64,000 nucleotides of DNA from Adenanthera pavonina (taxonomy: Eukaryota > Streptophyta > Magnoliopsida > Fabales > Fabaceae), in NCBI GenBank assembly GCA_026686845.1, contig JAIVEN010000024.1:9845501-9909500 (forward strand). The letters are read 5' to 3'. Made by a program: the position numbers and the translations under genes. This document shows positions 58,315 through 64,000 of this stretch, piece after piece; position 1 is the stretch's first letter; each line of letters begins with the position of its first letter. Below the pieces are notes generated by a model. The model was not told the DNA's origin, made no database searches, and worked only from the letters and a program-made list of their open reading frames with translations.

Positions 58315-58566
58315 TATTAGAATTGTTAGCTTCCCAAGAAGGGTGTGAATTAGAAAGTATGAAATTTTTCTATAAAAATACAATATAGCAGTGAAAGCAA
58401 AAGTTTGCAGAAAAATAGAGTATAATTAAAATTGAATATAAGAGATAAGGGAAGGGAAAAACTCAGTGATTTATCCTATTTGGTCCAATCCACTTGACTT
58501 ATGTCCAATCCTCAAGTCACCACTTGAGATTTTTCACTATTAGCAAGAATTCAGTACACTTCTTTT
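58315..58566 (-). repeat. 5' LTR remnant of A (R/U5 part)
   Basis: On the plus strand begins TATTAGAATTGTTAGC and matches the right end of the other Sirevirus LTRs, including 'ggtccaatccacttgac' and 'agtcaccacttgagattt'. It breaks off at about 58566 in 'agtacacttctttt', where S5 starts. The rest of the LTR (U3, boxes, promoter) is not found to the right of S5, so it was deleted or lies outside. Confidence 0.82.
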
Positions 58567-61346
58567 GTGGAAACAGATATATACCATTTTGCGTGAAATA
58601 GGAAAAAATGTCATTTTTCCCAGTCATGTGGAAAAATGAGAAAATTACATTTTTACCCCTAGAAATTAAAATAATTGCATTTTATTCCGTAAGAGTAAAT
58701 AAATTCATGTGGTAATGCATGTGAACATGTATATTGGAGAAAATTACAGCTAATAACCTAAAAGTTTTAAAAATTATGAATTTGTCTAAGTCAAGGGTAA
58801 TTTTATGAACATGCAAAATTACTGTCAAAATGGTACTCTCAATGAGATGAGGCCAACGGTATATAGCACTAAGGTTTAATGAATAAGAATAAAGAAAAAT
58901 TTAGTGCCAAGTATTAAAAAGTGCACAGTACGCAGAAAAAGGCACTCTAAGCCCCACAAAAAGGCAAACAAAGTAAAAAGAAAGTATGTGGGCCCTACTT
59001 ATAGACTATTTCGGACATGATATTAAGATAAATATGGATCCCAATATAAATATAACTGGTATCTCCAAAGTAATAGAAATACTGCTAAACTAGCTTTAAT
59101 TGTCCAGACTGGTACAAGATATATTTGGACTGAAAAAAATATGCAGTAGTTTAGATGATTTCTCCTTTCTCTTAGGCATCCATTCAGCACATAATTTTTG
59201 TCCCAAAACTTCTCAAGGAAGGCAAGGTTTTTGGAGTAAACTTCTTGAGGAAGTATTGAAAAAAGTAATTGTGATTAAATGAGATAATTAACAAGTTAAT
59301 TAAGTGAAGTAAGCATTCCCCTTTCCTCTCATTAGGCATGACTTCCAATAGCTGCAACAAGAGAGAGAAGCTCCAAAAGCCCAAGAGAGAAGGGAGAAAA
59401 AGAGAAGACCAAGGAGAGAGCTTGAAGATTCAAGTAAGTTTCTATGCCTTCAAGCTAGTTTTTCTAGAGGTTTAAGATGTTTCTATGAAGTTCTCTCCTC
59501 TTTCCTCTCTAGTTTAAGTTTTAGCCAAGGTATGGGAATGGAAGGAAAAGAGTTTTCATGCATTAAAGTTAAGCCAAAGCATAATTAAGCCATCTAAAGT
59601 ATGATTTTATGAGTTGTTGGTTGTATTTCATAAAAACAATTTTCTCTCCTCTTCCCATAAATTTTAGCCAGAATAGGTCATCACTTTAAAGTTGAATTTT
59701 AATGATTTTGATGACAAAAATGAGTTCCTCAAGGTGGAAAACCTTAGGAACAAATATTGATTTCATGAAAAAGTCAAAGGATAATAAAATGAAATTTTAG
59801 GGCTTCATGGAGACTTTATGAAGGAAATCATGGAACCATTGGCTTGTTTGATAATGTATTTAGGTTTGAGGAAGGCTAAGAAACCTTATGGAAGTGATTG
59901 GAAGATGTTAAATCAAAGGGAAAAGCTAGAGGATTCACCAAGGTAGAAACTATCCTTTTATTGCATTATGTTATCGTAAGATATTTTCATGGACTTGCCA
60001 TATTTGTGTTATGATGCTTTGTGATTATTTTGGCTGAGTATATGAAGGGGCTTTGATCCCAAAATGTCCATTTTACAAGAGGAAACTCTGCTGAAATTTT
60101 TATGAATTAATATGGCATTTTATGTTTTTATGAGAATGATTGATGTTTTCATGATTTTTATGATAATATGTATGCATGAATGGGTGTTGCTACAAAGATT
60201 CTTTAAATCTCACTCCCCCAAATGACTAACATGATAGGGATAAACTTTGGCAAGGTTACCAAGGAGGAGCAAGGCAAGGAAGAAGGAATTAATGAAAAGA
60301 AATGAAAATCCTATCTTGGACCATTATTTTAGAAATGATATTTAAGTATATTATTGTGAAGCTGTACCTTGTGACCATTATGTTTCTTTAGGTCTCACAT
60401 GATGTATGGTGCAAGATTGGAACATGATATGACCATGTATAAATGCATGAAAAATCGTTTTACAAAATTAAGGGATGGAAATGGTCTTTCTGACACTTGT
60501 GTAGTAATACTTCCATTGTTTGGGTGTTTTGTAGTTGAATATATAAATGTTATAGCTCATAAAGTAGACAAATAAGGCTTTAAAATGATCTAAAGAGAAC
60601 CTCATTTAGATGTGTGTGTGAATTGTTATGAATTTTAGAATTAAGGTTTAGAATTGGATAGTAATGAGAAAATTGGAACTTTCATTGTGACAATTGGATT
60701 TTTCATAAGGTAATTGAAAATTGTACAGAGCTCCAAAAATGCAATGGTTTATATGTATGAAAAGATCTATGCTTCAAGTATTATATGCCACTAGTTTAAG
60801 ACTAATTGGAGCTATACAATGAGAGTTATGTATGTTTTCCTAAAACTGTTGTAGTAAAAGTGAGGTTATGACTCTTAGTAATTTAAAATAATAGTGTGCC
60901 CTATTTAAGTTAAATAAATGTACAAGAAAATATGGTTGTAATCCAATGGCATAAGGAATGCATGATTTGGCTCAGTATAGCATGGGATATGAATTTTTAA
61001 AGTTAAGGCCAAAATCCTGGAGAAGTAACAAAGACCGTTTGAACAATAAATCTTTTGCTAAAAACTATACTAGTTGGCACGAATAAAATGATGCTTCATA
61101 TTTTTTCCATGTAGATTAGATGTCAAGGTACTTTTAGAGACTTGAATCACCTTGATATATTTTTTTACAATTAGTTATGAATTTTCAAAGTTCGCTCATA
61201 AAAAAAAGTTTACCAAATGAATAGTAACTCGGGGAATGAAAATTCCCTATCTTAATCTATCATATGATTCAAACTTCTAAACATGTTCTATGGAGTATAA
61301 TAAGGTCCAATACATGGTTAATGTGGTCTATAGTTAAGGTGTTACA
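58567..61346 (-). repeat. Family S LTR copy S5 (terminal part missing)
   Basis: Minus-strand start TGTAACACCTTAA at 61346, then collinear with S4 ('tgtacagagctccaaaaat' at 60730 matches 57176). At the other end, about 65 bp that S4 has are absent: S5 begins at the point matching about 54949. No target duplication is visible. The simplest reading is a deletion that removed both the S5 end and the rest of A's LTR. Confidence 0.82.
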
Positions 61347-61499
61347 CTAAATAGGCAGAAAATTGGGGAAAATTGTAGAAAAATAATAACTTAACCAACT
61401 TGCAAACTAATGACATATCCTTGATCCTTGAAGCCTATAAAGCACTTTTTATGGATTAATTTCTTTGTAGCTTCATTTTTTTCTCCTTGTTTTCTCTCT
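61347..61499. other. Unassigned AT-rich stretch
   Basis: No ORF, no boxes and no clear match by eye to other parts of the window. It may be diverged S sequence or remains of a LINE. Confidence 0.4.
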
Positions 61500-62653
61500 C
61501 TAGGTGAAAATTTCAGTGAGGAAATAGGAGAAAATAGACCATGAAAACTTTTTTAAACCCAACGAATCACAAAAGAATAGCTATAAGATCTTACCCTTAA
61601 AGTTTGAAACCAAAACCTTGCTTTTTCCTTCTCCTTTTTTCCCTTAGGTTTGCATGACTTCTTCTTCTCTTCTGCTTGCTATTTCAAACGTGCTGATGTG
61701 AAGAAGATGGTAGCTAAAGACTTTTTTTAAAAGATAAACATCTAATATAATTAATTAATTAATTTTCTCTTAACTTTATTTACTTTTTCTTCTAAAAAGC
61801 TTTTCGTAAAATTCCTTTTGCATGCTCATATGTTGCAGCATGCCACATGTCTCATTCTTAGCTAAAAATTACTTCAATAATTTTTATGGACAACAATATC
61901 CTTTATCGATTGACTTTACCTGTACCGATTAAATATTTTTACCGAAATTGTTATTATATTGGTACAAGATTATCCAAAAATTAATTTTAGTCCAAAATCA
62001 TTATCTTGACCTAAAATATATTTTAGTAAGGTTTAATCACTATCCTTGAACTATTACTACTTTTTTTTGCAATCCAAAATAAATTTTATTAGGTAAAATA
62101 TTAATATTAAATTTAAATGTCCAATAAATATTATTTTCATCTCATTAAATTCCCAACAACATTCAATTGGGTTTAACTCATTGAGAGCTTCATTTTGACT
62201 ATAATTTTTCATATTTCCAAAATTACTCTTGACCCGAGATAAATTTATAAATTTTTACAAAATTTGGGTCATTAGGTGTAATTTTCTCTAAAACTTTATT
62301 TCACTTTCTTTCCCCACGTGAAACACATTCTTGAGGGACTAAAATGTAAGAAAAAATTTATTTCTCAGTGCCACAATACAATTTTCTCATTTTTCCTACT
62401 AACATGGAAAATAACCATTATGCTATTTTCTCTCCATATCAGTGCATGCTAGATTTTTCTATATCCTTATATATTTTGAGATATTTCCCTTTTAATTAAT
62501 TTCTGGAATTACCATCTACCAGGGACCTACTGATCTAATTCCAACTAAAGGTTAAACTTGTTAAATTATCATTTCACCTTTACTACTATTTTCATCGATT
62601 TAGGTTTCCTTAATGTATCTTATGATATCCAGTATAAATTTTGGGATATTACA
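61500..62653 (+). repeat. Family S LTR copy S6 (5' part missing)
   Basis: Matches the second half of S1. For example, 'ctttatcgattgactttacctg' followed by 'accgattaaatatttttaccg' (61911-61942) parallels 1732-1774. It ends in GGATATTACA at 62653. The left limit is approximate and the copy is strongly diverged. Confidence 0.72.
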
Positions 62654-64000
62654 TAGAGTACTCACTAGAAGAATCCCTTTTCCATTTGACTACATCTGTT
62701 CCTTTAGAAGTGTTTCGAATAGGTATACTCTTAACTTCATCAAGATATGATTAGGCAAAAAACCTTCAAGTAGTTGCCAATTCTAGTCACCATCCTCATC
62801 AACTATGTCTCTTGCTTTTGCCTATAATAAATCCACATCAAGATTCTGCAAGCAAAACATCTTTAAACGACTCTCACTACCACACCACTTATCATCTTAA
62901 GAACTAATCTAACTTCTATCTCTTAGATCCCAATCAATATTATTACTTAAGAAGGCCAGATTCTCTTGAAATTCTTCCATAACATCGAATCAGTACCTTT
63001 CACACTGCATTAGCTTCTTATGCCTGCACCTTTAATACAATTGCCAATTAAACTTTAGAACACAGATTGTCAGGTTTCTTCAAAACATTCCAGCCAATTC
63101 TTCCCATAAGTGCATCATTCATCAAGACATTTCTTTCAAGCCAAAACCACCTTAACCCTTTCATTTACACAAATTCTCCTACCCCATTGCATGAATCTTT
63201 CTTCTTTCCTCTGTAGAGTCCCAAATAACATTTCTTTGAAGCCTCTCAATCTCTTTGCACATTCCCCAAGGAATATGCAAAATTTGCATCTAAAAAATGG
63301 CAACTTGAGAAGTGACAGACTGAACTAAAGTCAATCTACTAGCCAAAGATAAGCATAGACTTTTCCAACCACTCAACTTTTTCTACACTTTATTAACAAG
63401 AAGCTGAAATTTGCTTTTAGTGCATCGACCATTAGTAATGTAGGCACCCAAGTATCTCGCAAGTTCATTCATTCTTTTAAACCCACACATATCACAAATG
63501 ATTGTCTGCATATCGCTCATCATATTTTTTGAAAGGAAAATATTAGTTTTCTAAACATTAATTTTTTGTCCAAAAATCCATAGAGCTCCAAAAAATCTAC
63601 AACAGTACATATTTGCTATATAATAGCATTATAAAATAGCAATAAATCATTGACAAAAAGCATAAGAGAGATTGGGGTACCACTTCTTTCCATCTTCATA
63701 GGCTTCCACTTCTTAGCCTCCACAGCATCTGCAATAATATGGGATAGCTTCTCCATTCTAAGCATAAACAGGTATGGTGATAAGGGGTCCCCTTGCCTTA
63801 CCCCTCTTGAAGGACCAAAAACATCCTTCTTCACAATATTCCATAGATCAGACATGCTCACAGATTTCATACAAAATTCAATGATTCTAATTATATGACT
63901 AGGAATTCTCACCTCATCAAGCACTTTCAAGATAAAGCCCCAACTTATCCTATCATAGACTTTCTCCAAATCTATCTTAATTGCCATAAAATCCCTCCTA
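62654..64000 (-). pseudogene. LINE D ORF2 (RT and C-terminal part), minus strand
   Basis: L1-type RT open 63987-63616: KIDLEKVYDRISW, GVRQGDPLSPYLF, then FVNDLLLF where FADDLLLF is usual, so a catalytic Asp of the RT pair is lost. Leftward the C-terminal region is recognisable but broken (GWKSLCLSLASRLTLV near 63360-63310, a basic Trp-containing segment near 63180), with many stops down to 62654, where S6 begins. The 5' part lies right of the window. Different LINE from E. Confidence 0.86.

Larger units (their letters stand above)
25993..58566 (-). mobile_element. Sirevirus element A (minus strand), oldest scaffold of the window
   Basis: Read right to left: 5' LTR remnant (58566-58315), PBS, gag (58259-53539), pol (53527-28723), pol-env spacer, env-like gene (27735-25993). 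Its 3' end lies left of the window, beyond B1. It is split by S4 (54882-57812) in gag, by LINE E plus S3 (31163-52858) in integrase, and by B1 in the env-like gene. Without the inserts about 7.9 kb is present. Frames re-join at each break: integrase at the LINE/S3 site and gag at S4. All genes have many stops and CpG-poor boxes, so this is the oldest copia copy here. Confidence 0.92.

Overview
This 64 kb window is plant nuclear DNA made almost entirely of retrotransposons inserted into one another. I see no host gene, tRNA, rRNA or CRISPR array. The plant assignment rests on Ty1/copia elements with Sirevirus (SIRE/Maximus) hallmarks: a primer-binding site matching plant initiator tRNA-Met (TGGTATCAGAGC), a gag with CCHC knuckles, pol in the order PR-INT-RT-RH, a third 'env-like' ORF after pol, a C-rich block near the LTR end and several polypurine tracts before the 3' LTR. 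L1-type LINEs with DUF4283/zinc-knuckle ORF1 and FADD reverse transcriptase also fit. A dicot is likely, but the species cannot be read from this.

Layout. The oldest visible scaffold is element A, a minus-strand Sirevirus (25993 to 58566, 3' end lost to the left). It was split by: (i) element B1 (plus, 2718-25992); (ii) LINE E (plus, 31163-49608), which has a 15-bp target duplication; and (iii) 3-kb solo LTRs at 49621-52853 and 54882-57812. B1 is itself split in RT by element B2 (plus, 5398-20334, target duplication GACAT), and B2's env-like gene is split by another 3-kb solo LTR (13420-16416). LINE E carries a nearly intact full-length Sirevirus, C (minus, 34179-46024, duplication AATTC, LTRs about 99% identical), and a solo Sirevirus LTR, C2 (46683-48404, duplication AACTA). 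To the right lie two more copies of the 3-kb LTR family (58567-61346 and 61500-62653) and a minus-strand LINE (62654-64000). Removing insertions in order re-joins the host frames at the breakpoints, which is strong internal support for this map.

How the parts work together. In each Sirevirus the LTR drives gag and pol; gag and pol lie in different frames (pol is -1) with a conserved TTTTGCAGGT at the junction. The env-like ORF sits about 1 kb downstream of pol. In both subfamilies the LTR U3 and the pol-env spacer carry arrays of the same short palindromic boxes: GGTTATCCGCATAACC type in B2, and AAATTCGAATTT/AAATTCGTCTG type in B1, C and C2. Repeated boxes in LTRs and near env are known in Sireviruses; here two subfamilies use unrelated box cores, and each uses its own core in both places. 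Next to the LTR TATA box, the C-type elements carry four AACGG cores spaced about 20 bp apart, one of them an exact match to the plant mitosis-specific activator (MSA) consensus bound by MYB3R factors. This suggests G2/M-phase expression.

Coding state. The only large intact ORF is the 708-residue env-like protein of C. gag and pol of C carry a few nonsense codons, mostly of C-to-T type. Everything else is decayed.
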